From assembly GCA_024449915.1 (NCBI GenBank), contig JAMZAV010000009.1, positions 744,001 to 808,000 on the forward strand: 64,000 nt of DNA, in the 5' to 3' direction. Shown in pieces: positions 49,222 through 59,510 of this stretch. A program made the translations under genes and the position numbers. This DNA comes from Sweltsa coloradensis. Its lineage: Eukaryota; Arthropoda; Insecta; Plecoptera; Chloroperlidae. Under the pieces are notes generated by a model, which did not search any database, was not told the DNA's origin, and saw only the letters and a program-made list of their open reading frames with translations. Within the stretch, counting starts at the first letter, position 1, and each line of letters starts with the position of its first letter.

Positions 49222-50206
49222 ATCCTACTGAACTATGATAAACGTCGAAAATCTGCTGGGCTTTCATTTGTCCATAAACAGCAATTACACAAAACTGTAT
49301 TCATATACAATGATTGGTAGCAGCAGGAATTAGAACACACCGAAAATCATATCCACGGCATATTATAGTGGTCCCAACGAATGAATGCAGGTGGCTCGAA
49401 ATTGTTTTCCCAACATAACAACTTTGTCAATTCTATTCACGCTAGCTCAGCGTGGATCTTGCACATGGAGGAACTCTGTGATCTAGCACAGATAATTTTT
49501 GCTTGCGTTGGTAAAATATGTTTCTCTTTCATACACAAAGGCGACATTCCTTTTACCGCGTATTCATTCTACCCCTACCACTACCAAGCATTTACATTCT
49601 TTCGTTGGGGCAAGTATATCATCAAAGTAAATAATTAAAATAGATGCTCTGATATTAGGCTTCTCTTTGTAGGATGAAGGCGAGCTTAACATAGATACTC
49701 GATAGATATTAACTCGAGTTACAGACAGAATGACGTAATGAGCAACTGAAACTTGAGCCATGGTCGTAATACCCACGCGGGAAGTTAATTCCATAAGGTT
49801 TCTATGAAGATGCCACAAATATTTGAAACGCGAGTAGTTTGGTTGGTTGGTAGTCTTGATTGCACAACCGACCACTCTAGAAGACGGAATCTAGGTCACG
49901 TGACTAGAGATGCAAGGTGGTTTATCGCTGCAAGTACTTTAACTTTACAGTCAATTACCCTTGAGCTCTATTACCGCACAGGGCGTAGAACGTTGCTGGG
50001 ATTAGTTTATGTGGGGTAAATACATAGTATTGTCTTAATGCGAGGGCCCGGGTGATAGTTTCGCATAATCCGTCCAGCTGTTTTATCGTGAATAAATTAG
50101 GTGGACATGTGCGGACTATCGATGTTTTCATTTGAGGTTGTCCAAATATTTCAAGGGCAAGTGTTTTGGTATCATACTAAGATATCTAAAAGCATAGTGT
50201 AATATA

Positions 50207-50415
50207 ACTAGGGAAACGCCAAAGTCGTTGTTAGACGAGTGAGTGAGCCATGTGTTGAATACCCGTTAACATTTCTTTTCTTCCCCTTACCTTAGGCCTC
50301 CCTAGCCTATCATAGGCTACAGTGGAGCATTTTGGCCTAAAAAATGCAAAATGTTCCCGGGTACCCAACACATGACTCGCTCACTCGTCCAACTACGACT
50401 TTGGCGTTTCCCTAG
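50207..50415. mobile_element. 209-bp MITE inserted in a SINE head
   Basis: Termini of about 58 bases are inverted: CTAGGGAAACGCCAAAGTCG on the left and CGACTTTGGCGTTTCCCTAG on the right, continuing into GACGAGTGAG / CTCACTCGTC. The right end abuts the tRNA-like head of the SINE at 50416, so the MITE probably landed in it. Confidence 0.85.
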
Positions 50416-50520
50416 TCTAGTTGGCTAAAAGCGCCCTTGTAGCCGAAATGTGGGAGACGTGGGTTCAATCCCCTGGTCGGGAAAGATTTTGTAATTTCTA
50501 GATTGTATTTAAAAAATAAT
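50416..50520 (+). repeat. tRNA-derived SINE copy
   Basis: TCTAGTTGGCTAAAAGCGCC aligns with the head of the SINE at 56240-56335 (minus). It carries GGGTTCAATCCCC as B-box and the tail GTAATTTCTAGATTGTA. The A-box start is interrupted by the MITE. Confidence 0.75.
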
Positions 50521-50849
50521 TAAATATGTTTTGAAATGCATATAATGCAGTGTAGTCCATCATCTGTGGCAATAGGGCCTACTATGGTAAACATAGCCAG
50601 TATGAAATACGTGAAAATATTGCAAGGTTTACTCAATCTACGAGCGGAATTTGGGGGTACCTTGACGTCCAACATTCGACAGACCTTGCATGGGCACGGC
50701 ATTACACGGCCAGGCGAAAAACAAACAAAAAATATATTTTCAAAATCTAAAACATTGTCGTTAAAATAATTCCTAAACATTGGATGTCTTTTTTTCAGTT
50801 TATCATTTCTTGTAGGTTTAAATCGCAATGAATCTTGCTGATTTTGTTA

Positions 50850-50927
50850 GCAGTTCTCAATAAACTCGTACCGGATGTCTGTTTAAAATTTCAGCGCAAT
50901 CTGTTCAGCGATTCGGCTGATTTTCAA

Positions 50928-50964
<37 letters not shown>

Positions 50965-50975
50965 GCACGCAGAAA
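50850..50975 (+). repeat. LINE-type 3' end with (AC)n tail
   Basis: AAATTTCAGCGCAATCTGTT followed by CAGCGATTCGGCTGA and then ACGT(AC)n(GCAC)n is the arrangement of many invertebrate non-LTR 3' ends (family knowledge). No upstream reverse transcriptase is present, so it is 5'-truncated. Confidence 0.55.
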
Positions 50976-52720
50976 AACAATTAGGGCCGTTTAAGTCGAA
51001 TGGAAATCACTACGTTCGCTACGCTCACTCGTTCAAAAATGAATATTCAAAGCAGTCAACTTCAAGGGGCTATTACTACAAAAATATTTTGAAATGAATT
51101 CTAAAGCAGGATTCCAAACTAAAATTACGATTTACAAAAATATTTCTAAACACTGATTTTGAATCAAAAGTAAGTTTTAAGTTTTCGGCTACAGACATCT
51201 GTAAAAATGGGGTTTTGGAGAATTTCTTGGAAGAAGCATAAACCTGCTTATCTTCTGTTCCCCTAGAACTAGAACATCATCATCAAACAATCATCAATCA
51301 TCAACAACTGAGCGCGTGCATTTTAGTCGCCTCACCTCAGCTAGTCTTAATGAAGATTGATCTATGACATTAAAGTTTAGTTCCCTTACAAAGAATTGTG
51401 AATCTTTGCCACAAACAAGTTGACTAATCGACTGCTGATTGCGCCTCCAGTAATTAGTGATTGAACCATCACCGTTGCGACCTTTGATTCCCAGGTGTGA
51501 TTATGCCGACTCCGTCACGGAAGTATTGACAGGGTTTATGCACATAATTCTACGTCCTATTGAGAACTATAGATTAAGATGAGTACATTATCAACACTCT
51601 TAAAGGTCACCACGTAAATCACACCACTCATCCAACTAGAGCAAGGAGAAGCTACTTCTATTTCCTCCACGTTATAGAGCCGGGAGTAAGACCACGGTTG
51701 ACTATAATATAACAAAGTATTGCTAAGATTATACATGTTATAAGAGACGGCTGAAATTAGTGCCGTGCGTTATACAGGTGAAACTAAACTATTTTTGGAA
51801 ATTATGCTAAAACTAAGGTTTGCCCATTGGGAATATTTTTCTAAAAGTGTAATTGACTTCGTTGTGGATGTGAATTTTATTTACATATGTATTGGTTTTC
51901 AATCAACTTTTGTTCATCCATGTTAAGAGAAAGAACCCCCCCCCCCCCGAACCACCACAATCACGTCAAATGGATTTAAAAAAGAAGAACAAAAGTTAAT
52001 AATTTCACAGCAAAGCGCTACCTTTAAGATGATATCCCACATATGTCTAGTTCTCGTGTATAGAACATATCTCCCTTGTGGACATCACAACTCGCTCAAC
52101 CATACAGTCCCAGTTTCTAGCCAGGCAGCAACCAGCATCTTACACACAATTCCTTTCTCCCGCAGTCGAGCCACATCCAGCATTTACGTCATCCATTGGT
52201 TTCCCAACGATATATTATATACCGGTTAGTTCCATGTGAAATTAGTGAGCGTTACAGACAAAATACACCCTAGTGGCTAGTGGATGGTAGAACACTAGTA
52301 AAATATAAAGCAAGCATATCGGAAAACAATAAAAGTATTTCAATCACACAAAAAGTAGACGAAGACAATTTTCGTGGACAAATATATTATATAAAAAGGA
52401 AAATAAAAACCATATAAATAGAAACCAGTGGTGCACATTGGTTTAATCTTCCAATATCACATTTTGTTATAAATCCGATCAACGTGACAAAGATTATCAC
52501 TGCTTTGGAACCAACGCGAGGCAGATCCACACTGTGATTTGTAAAGTGTAGGATCTAATCGGGTTATATCAGTTTATACAACGGTAGCGAAGCACGATCG
52601 AACGCACCGTGAATATAGTTTAGGTTTTATTTGTAACCGCACATCCTATTATATAGAAACTGATATGCAAAGTGGGACTTTTTTACAACAGAATTTAGTT
52701 TTGTTGAGTTGAAAAAAAGT
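50976..52720. other. Non-coding sequence, nothing recognisable
   Basis: AT-rich with a C run at about 51937-51948. No exon is recognised. Confidence 0.35.
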
Positions 52721-52726
52721 ATATCA

Positions 52727-53070
52727 CAGAAACTCGCTCGTTAGTCCAATGGTTAGTGTTATGTCCTTGTTTCCAATGCCGCCGCTACAGGCAGAAGTTC
52801 TTACCATCTGATATGGACTCAGTTCATCAACTATTGGCTTGAGAGCCGTCCCAGCAACAAGGCACATAATAAATTCTAAGGTTGCTTCAAATTGGTCTCG
52901 TTGATTATGACGTGGCCGGGGTGGGGAATCGTGTCCATTAGTAGTTGTTTTCAATATAAAATGCCGCTCTGTACTTGGCCATTGTTCACTCATCGATGGC
53001 GTCGGCGCCTACAGGGTTGACTTGGTCTGCTTTAAATTAATGTCCCCACAATGAAAATCAGTTACGGGAC
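52727..53070 (+). repeat. Dispersed repeat of about 270 bp, copy 3, with tRNA-like head
   Basis: It shares blocks with 30725-30995 and 33320-33560. Upstream, TCGTTAGTCCAATGGTTAGTG looks like a tRNA 5' part with an A-box-type TGGTTAGTG. This suggests the family is a tRNA-derived SINE whose head is lost or diverged in the other copies. Confidence 0.65.
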
Positions 53071-53593
53071 TCAATGGGTAAATGTTTTCATTTTAATACA
53101 CAGAACAGAAGCAGAGATGATATTTCAAGTGTACCATGTACTAGCAATGGCATCTCACAAAGTGATAGCAGTTCTCAAAGCTGAGAGTTTTCAAGATAAC
53201 GTACAGAATAATACGGATATAAACCATTTATTAGAACATGAAACACGTAAACTTAAAATAATAATAGTTGTGTTGTGTTCAGGGCTACACACGTATGGTG
53301 TAATTAATTCCGTGAATAAAGACAGGCAGAATTATAAATTACGAGCTTGATGAACAGAACTAAAACACGAGACTGCCATAGCTATGTTCATTGTGAGCAG
53401 ATTTACCGTCCTTACAAAGAACAGCAATTTAAATGTGCATTGTTTGAAATAGTAAGTAGCGCAAACTTTAAGTACCTACTTAAACATTTAACAATGCGAT
53501 CAAACTTCAGTTTGTCCCCTAGTGTGGCCGGGTTACACGTGTATCTAGAACATCATCACTCATCACATCGTTCACATGTTCAGTCTTGTGTCC

Positions 53594-53601
53594 TCCCACA
53601 A
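53594..53601. repeat. Target-site duplication of MITE copy B
   Basis: TCCCACAA, identical at 54071-54078. Confidence 0.9.
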
Positions 53602-54070
53602 CAGTGGCGTATCCAAGCGCGGAGAGGGGAGCCCCCCTTGCCAAAAAAAGTGTGAAAGTGCACTTGAACGTTTCAATGGAGAATAAATGTTTTATCACAA
53701 TACTAAACATATTACCATCTGACCAAAAGAGGATTTAAGTAGATACAAAGTTGGTCTCTCTCCAAAATGACCTTGAAAGAGAAAACTTTAAATTAAATCA
53801 GGATCCTTGTAGATAAAAAGTTGGTGATGCTTTAAAACGAACAGATTTTCACCAAAATATCCATGAAAGGGAAAACTTTTAGATTAAAAGCAGGATTTTA
53901 GTAGATATAAAAATTTGATCATTGTGACCCTTTAAGACGCACAGATTTTCAACCAAATGACCTTAAAGGAGAAAACTTTTCCGAGCCCCTCGCACCCCCC
54001 ACTTACCCTTTGGTACATCTATGAATTAATTGGTTAAACCCCCCTTCATGAATTCCTGGATACGCCACTG
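53602..54070. mobile_element. hAT-like MITE, copy B (469 bp), perfect 8-bp TSD
   Basis: Ends CAGTGGCGTATCC / GGATACGCCACTG are the same as copy A. TCCCACAA occurs exactly on both sides (53594-53601 and 54071-54078), a textbook 8-bp target-site duplication. It is about 170 bp longer than copy A because an internal block (AGATTTTCACCAAAAT and neighbours) is repeated about three times. Confidence 0.95.
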
Positions 54071-54710
54071 TCCCACAACCACTAACATTCCACCACCGCT
54101 GTTTGTCGCAGTCGCATGAACACACCTGTACTTGCATCAGTTCCACCTCTCGGCTCGAGCTGGGTTTTGATAAACGTACACCATTCAGATACATTCATTC
54201 ATTAGAGATGTTATTAAATCTTGACTACAACCCGAAGATTACACTTTGATTTATTCTCAGCTCTTATTCTTAGTTAAGATGCCTGCCTGTGTTCAGCACT
54301 AAAGAAGGATTATAGACTTATTGTTTGAATAATGAACAAGGTAACTCTCTAGAGTCTAGACGTGACGTACAATGGTTTACTAGGTAAGACAATACAAACC
54401 GATGTCTGCAGTACTTAGCAGCATTGTGTGCGGCTAAACGAAATCATTATCGAATAACACGAGAGCTCACGATTCTAGCTGAAAATGTGCTTAGTATTTT
54501 GAGAACGATGTCTCTATCAAGATGAGTTTTGTGTGCAAACTCAGAAATCTTCGTGCGTGATTTGTTTCTCAGATTTTGGTGCTCTTTGGTCACACAAAAT
54601 AACATGTAAACATCTTCCAAAAGGGAACATTTTTATGGGCATGAGGACTCGAAGGAAAATATCTGGAATTACATTGAAAAATGACCATGTACAAGATATA
54701 ATACAGATAA

Positions 54711-55124
54711 TAGGGCTGGGCAAAAACTCGATATATCATATTTCAATACGATATCGATAATTGGAAATATTTTCAATATCGATATTTGGCTTCATATCGA
54801 AATTAACATAAAAATGATAAATTTCGTGATTTTGGTGGAGGTGCCGGGTCATAAAACGCGATTGTGAGATTGTAAAAATCTGAAAATGCCTTGTTGGTGA
54901 TACCTTATCAACCCTATTTTACCACAATATTTGAAAAATAAGACCACGTGTAAAAAAAAAATATATATAAACAATTACATAAATTCGATATATCGATACT
55001 AGCATGGGCATTTCCTCTCCAGTCTATTAGACTAGACTGGCGCAATAGGCCTTACGTGTTGACGCGCCCTTATAACAACAATTGTTTTGTGTGATATCGA
55101 TAACTGAATGATAGACCAGCCCTA
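54711..55124. mobile_element. Candidate hAT-like element with TAGGGCTGG ends
   Basis: TAGGGCTGG at the left and CCAGCCCTA at the right are inverted, and both ends are followed by repeated ATATCGATA-type blocks. No matching 8-bp duplication is seen, so the boundaries are uncertain. A copy of the dispersed 17-mer lies inside at 54833-54849. Confidence 0.55.
54833..54849 (+). repeat. Dispersed 17-mer motif, copy 9
   Basis: Exact TGGTGGAGGTGCCGGGT, preceded by a T run and followed by CA. Confidence 0.85.
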
Positions 55125-56235
55125 ACTTAGGATCTAATTGACCATAATAGGTGAAAACTGAACCTAAAAGTGTTGATTTTTCTGCAAGTAATCGGAAAGT
55201 GGGAAATTGCTGCACTCTAGAGGCTGAACAATTCAACATGAACACAAGCTTCTTATTTATGTAAGCCCTCGTGAACAGAGCGTGTAGCCTACTTCACACA
55301 TCGTAGTAAACGTGCAACTCTTTGGTTTCCAAGTTTCCCTGCAAGACTTGATCGAGAACAGCAAGAACTTTAGAAGTCAAGTTAGTTAACAAAGATTGAT
55401 AGAACCACTTAGAGCACAGTTCACATCGAACAAGAACAAGGTACCAGCTTACGGTGATAAGTGGTGAGGGATCAAACGATCCGACTGTTCATTGATTGGG
55501 TATAAAACTGTGGGATCAGAGGCGACTGGTTCATCAGGCTTCCACGTGAAGACGAGGAGATAGAAGGACGGACATCAGAGTTCAATAATAACTCAACGAC
55601 GAACAAAGTACAACAACGGGGGGGGGTTGTAAGAGCTAAAGCTGCAATCAAAACTACTTTCTCACATGTTCACATTCGTGTACTGTTCTTCACTTTTGAT
55701 ACCTTCTAACATAGATTAAGTTATGTGATTTGATGTAAATTCAAAATTTTGATAATGTTACCTAATTAAGCGTAATATAACACTTAGTTCAACAATGTAG
55801 GCTAAAGAAGGTATGGGCATGTCCATAACCGAACACTGGCCGACCTGACCCGTCGTGGGCAGGAAAAACACATTACACCACTACCACAATAGAATATCTC
55901 TTAAAAATGCAACAACGGATACTTCTACGCGGTAAACTAAGTGATAACGTCTTATTATCCCTCTCGGGTTGTTTGAAATATAAAGTAATTAGGGCAGATT
56001 AATGGCGGTTGTATTTTGATCAGAAGAGAAAAGTGCAATATGCGAACTGTAAAACCAAACACCTCAGAAGAAATAAACGGGTAGGACATGACATGGAAAT
56101 AAGTAGGTGGTGTAAAAGTGGACAAGCCGACCTACACCTGTTGTGATATCAATCTACTTGTGATGACACCGATGTGACGATGACGACGATGACGAGAACC
56201 ATCGCTGAAACCTCAACGACGTAGTTATTATTTAC
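55125..56235. other. Non-coding sequence, nothing recognisable
   Basis: AT-rich, with a G run at about 55619-55627. No exon is recognised. Confidence 0.35.
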
Positions 56236-56238
56236 TAC

Positions 56239-56337
56239 AATTCAGAAATTAAAAAAGTCCGCCCCAACCGGGAATCGAACCACGGATCTCCCGCATTCCA
56301 GACAGGCGTCTTAACCACTAGACCATCAGGACGGGTA
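56239..56337 (-). repeat. tRNA-derived SINE, full head, minus strand
   Basis: The minus strand starts GTCCTGATGGTCTAGTGGTTAAG (head with A-box), then a 5-bp anticodon-like stem with a CTGGAAT loop, then GTGGTTCGATTCCCGG (T-arm with B-box), and ends TAATTTCTGAATTGTAGT. The acceptor ends pair over only about four bases and the tail continues, so this is a SINE, not a functional tRNA gene. Confidence 0.8.
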
Positions 56338-56379
56338 CATTTTAAACTCTGAATTGTAGTTGCATTATACATCTATATG

Positions 56380-56455
56380 CATTAAGACGGGATATCCGTG
56401 GTTCGTTATGGGTTGGGGCGGACTTTTTTAATTTCTGAATTGTAGTAAATAATAA
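56380..56455 (+). repeat. Truncated SINE copy, head to head with its neighbour
   Basis: It begins GACGGGATATCCGTGGTTCG and continues through GGTTGGGGCGGACTTTTTTA to TTTCTGAATTGTAGTAAATA. It is the same family as 56239-56337 in opposite orientation, with the head missing. About 45 bp separate the pair, so a transcript would form a stem of about 55 bp. Confidence 0.8.
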
Positions 56456-56897
56456 CAATTACACCTACGGGAGTGTTTCCCGATTAACCAAATCGAGAAA
56501 TCAACGACGTAGTTATGCCATTGCAGTTTATCTACATCTTCGTATAAACTTTACTCCAAAGCATGTTTTGAGTTTATTTTTCAAGCAACACATGAGTTAT
56601 GTAATTAAGTAGGTCTATAGGAAGTAGCCAGGATACTTTTTGTTTTTGTTCCTTGAATGTATGTTTGTTTAAACTTCTAAGGGAAATGAAAATGATGGTA
56701 ACTTATGAAACGATAAATTGGTATAGAATGTGAAAACAACTACAGCCCGTCAAGAATCAACATCCTCACTCACTTCAAGATAAGTGCCCCTGTTGAAGGA
56801 AGCGTGAACTTGGCACATAAATACGGTTCAGTTCTCATCATCCGGGAACGTAAACAAGCTCACTCCCCCACAGTCTCGACAGCAGAGAACAGTCTGC

Positions 56898-56935
56898 ACT
56901 TAAATAAATAAATAAATAAATATTAAAAATAAATA
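56898..56935. repeat. (AAAT)n microsatellite
   Basis: TAAA/AAAT units in an AT-rich stretch. Confidence 0.85.
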
Positions 56936-57316
56936 AGAAGGTAGTAAACAATATTTCGACGACTCATTAATCGTCTTTTACCGGTTGTATTGACAGGTAA
57001 CGTAACAACTTGTCAAAACCAGAAGAAAACGACTAATAAATCATTGAAATATCGTTTTAAATCTTGTTATTTATTTATTCGCGAGCAGTGTAAAGTTCAA
57101 TAAATTATTTACAAAGTTCTAGTAAAGCGCGAATCTCTTAAAATTCTGAACTGAATTAACCGCGTGATGATATTTCACATACACGTATTCATAAATTAGT
57201 ACCCAGAATTCAATGGCGCCAAATTAAGTGATGTGTAATTTACATATTTATTTATCAAAAGCAAAAGCAATATATCATATATAATTTCAATGCAACTGTA
57301 CATAGTGTAAAAGATC

Positions 57317-57895
57317 ATGTTTTACAGATCACTTGATGGAATGTGTCCTGGCCTGGGCCGGATGTGTGTGGCTATCCTTGGTGGCCAAGGGGGTGCAATC
57401 GTGAGGGGGAGAGTTTGGCGGGGGAAGCGCTATCTGTACATGTCCCGACGTGCGCGTACTTTTCACAGCTATTATTCTATAGTGTTTAACGTTTTTAACG
57501 GAAAGGATTTCGGATGCGCTCTTATCGATTATATCCTAGAACTAGCGCGGCGTACTACAACTAGGCGGAAAGTTCGACTTACCTAACGAAAGTACACAGA
57601 GAGCTTTGGAGAAAATAGGCTGCGTAAGTCGGGACATGTACAAATAGCGCTTTCCGTTTGGCGGCGAAACTTGTGTGCAGTCTGTTGAGAGCTGCCTTCA
57701 GTTACGACCTGTTGTGCTTATAAAGTCTTGGTTAATTTGTATTGGTTTGTAGTTGTGTAACGAGTACTACGAGTATTCGTTAGAGGGAAGTGATAGAACG
57801 TAGTATTCTTCAAATAAAATCATATTATCTCCGGATAATTGATTTCTCATTTTATTCAACCCTTCTTATTCCCCGATAGGCGTGTGAGAAGGTTC
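57317..57895 (+). other. Possible LTR-like segment upstream of a PBS-like site
   Basis: The end of this stretch reads AGAAGGTTCA, followed after one base by TGGCGCCCAACG, the start of a common retroelement primer-binding site. It contains AATAAA at about 57813. The 5' boundary and a partner LTR cannot be found, so the call is tentative. Inside, GTACATGTCCCGAC (about 57436) and GTCGGGACATGTAC (about 57626) are inverted. The 89-codon frame at 57317-57586 has no recognised domain. Confidence 0.3.
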
Positions 57896-57921
57896 ATTGG
57901 CGCCCAACGTTGGGCGCCAAT
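57896..57921. repeat. 26-bp perfect palindrome with two PBS-like halves
   Basis: Each half reads ATTGGCGCCCAAC outward to centre and is the reverse complement of the other, with the centre at 57908/57909. TGGCGCCCAACG is familiar as the start of LTR-retrotransposon primer-binding sites. Both strands show it after a CA-ending stretch. Confidence 0.85.
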
Positions 57922-58770
57922 TGTAATGTTTCCAATCAATAAGCGGATTATTGTAAGGGAATGGACCACACGTACATAGCTTATATAAATATTATTTACT
58001 GTAAGACAACAAAATACGGAACTGGTAGTCCCTGCTCGGGAATAAGACGGGCGCGTCAGGCCGCAGCCTTCGCTCAACACTCGCTGACCATCGTCTTTCT
58101 TCGCCGTATCGAGCGTGCTCGAGCTATTCACCCGAACTTTAACTACCTCTCTTACCAGACACTAGCGGAGGAGGGGTGGTAATGTTACTATAGAGTGTCC
58201 CTAGACGCAGATTAAGAATCTGTATGTCGCTACCACCCTGTATAATATATCACTCGTTGGTCGCTTGCAAGTGACAACCTTGCAATCGCGTAAACAGCTC
58301 ATCTTGTAATCGAAATACGCCTAGACTCAAACTAGTCTCCCTTTCCACTTCGTCGCTCAAGTAAATATTAGGATTTGCTTTTCATCAACCAAACTATTTA
58401 CCCAGGCAAATATTTTCAACGACTAGACGCTTGCCGGATGAAGTTAGAGTCCGCGGGCGCTCTGCAGCCGCGCGCGTAATCACGTTTTCCCGCGGTTTGC
58501 GATTACTCGGCGACAGTTACTGAAGGGCTCCTTTCAAGGCAAAACCATTGCGAGATGTGCTCAAAATACAATAATGTCATAAAACGGGCAAAAGCGACTA
58601 AAACACAAAACCAACCATTCACAAATGAGCTCGAGTGTTCTCGATTAGTAACGTTGAATGGAATTGTGTGAGGATCTAAATGTGAAGTTTTTTTTCTGTG
58701 TCTTTCCCCATTTCCAAAGAAATTAGCATTGATGTTCGTGGGCACGACTCACGAGCAACAACAACAGAGT
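57922..58770. other. Non-coding sequence, nothing recognisable
   Basis: No exon is recognised. A GC-rich patch at 58440-58500 has no open frame with splice signals. Confidence 0.35.
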
Positions 58771-58778
58771 ATGTGAAC

Positions 58779-58835
58779 CACTGCCTCCTAGATGCTACTC
58801 AACGAGGAGCCGCGAGAAGCATCTAGGAGGCAGTG
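58779..58835. repeat. 18-bp-arm hairpin next to a splice donor
   Basis: CACTGCCTCCTAGATGCT and AGCATCTAGGAGGCAGTG are exact reverse complements separated by 21 bases. On the minus strand the stem begins 12 bases into the intron after the FRY-like exon. Confidence 0.85.
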
Positions 58836-58853
58836 ATGTGAAGTGAGACTCAC

Positions 58854-59011
58854 CGCCCTCCCCCTCTGTGGGCAGCACGACGGCCCCGAAGAAGCGCTGG
58901 TCCAACACCTGGAGCAGTTGAAGCGCGGTCTCGTGTACCAGGGTGCGCGGACACCCAGTGTTCATCAGGGTGACGTTGATCACCGCAGTGTAGTGGTCGC
59001 ACGGGTACTCC
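58854..59011 (-). CDS. Internal exon, likely Furry (FRY) family
   Basis: On the minus strand an acceptor (CTATGTCTGCAG) precedes the exon and a consensus donor GTGAGT follows (58853-58848). The 158-base exon is open: one base finishes a split codon, then [41 protein letters not shown] and a Gly/Glu-rich end. The [17 protein letters not shown] segment looks like the armadillo/HEAT-like helical region of Furry, a very large scaffold of NDR-kinase signalling in cell polarity and dendrite patterning (family knowledge). The assignment is from memory, not a search. Codon use is GC-rich, unlike the flanks. No other exon of the gene is recognised in the window, so introns are long. Confidence 0.7.
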
Positions 59012-59370
59012 CTGCAGACATAGGGAATAATACGCATCAGAGCCCATAATGTTCATGTTGTTTTATACAATATTAGTTTATCCAGCAGAGGATGTAAAGA
59101 GGGCGCCACAAAACCACAGCACATATAGACAGACCCCGCCTCTTACAGAAAACGACATGAAATTATTCACCTCTAAATCTCCTAGCAGAGATTCAGCAGA
59201 CCTGGGGTATTTTAATCAGTCAACAGTCGGGTGTCATAATATGAATATGTTAAGCCATATTTTACTGCAGCTAACATTGCAAACAAGAGATGGTATGGGA
59301 GAATCTTAAAGATGGAGTCAAAACAGATCGTTCAAGAAGAGTGACAATACGTGTCTACCTGGGGTTCTAA
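59012..59370. other. Intron upstream of the FRY-like exon (minus sense)
   Basis: AT-rich, no repeat or exon recognised. Confidence 0.4.
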
Positions 59371-59379
59371 TCTCGTTGC

Positions 59380-59510
59380 TGGTGGAGGTGCCGGGTACAG
59401 AAATATTAAAACATCGTGGGGGGTTGGCCCCCAGGGGATCTCCTAGCCCCAGCCAGGGTCACCAAAAACATTCTGTATCATCCTTGACGAGGGGAATGTC
59501 ACTCTGGGGA
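59380..59510 (+). repeat. Dispersed 17-mer copy 10 with shared downstream repeat
   Basis: Exact TGGTGGAGGTGCCGGGT at 59380-59396, then sequence related to 27689-27800, including AAAAACATTCTGTATCATCC. Confidence 0.75.

Noticed and set aside
56262..56337. Functional tRNA gene on the minus strand
   Set aside because: The acceptor stem pairs over only about four bases, a SINE tail follows, and sister copies share that tail.
57317..57586. Gene encoding an 89-residue protein
   Set aside because: No recognisable domain, and it overlaps a possible LTR-like region with internal inverted repeats.
58843..59056. Plus-strand and alternate minus-strand ORFs over the FRY-like exon
   Set aside because: Shadow frames. 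The frame with splice-consistent boundaries and a helical-repeat-like peptide is the 58854-59011 minus one.
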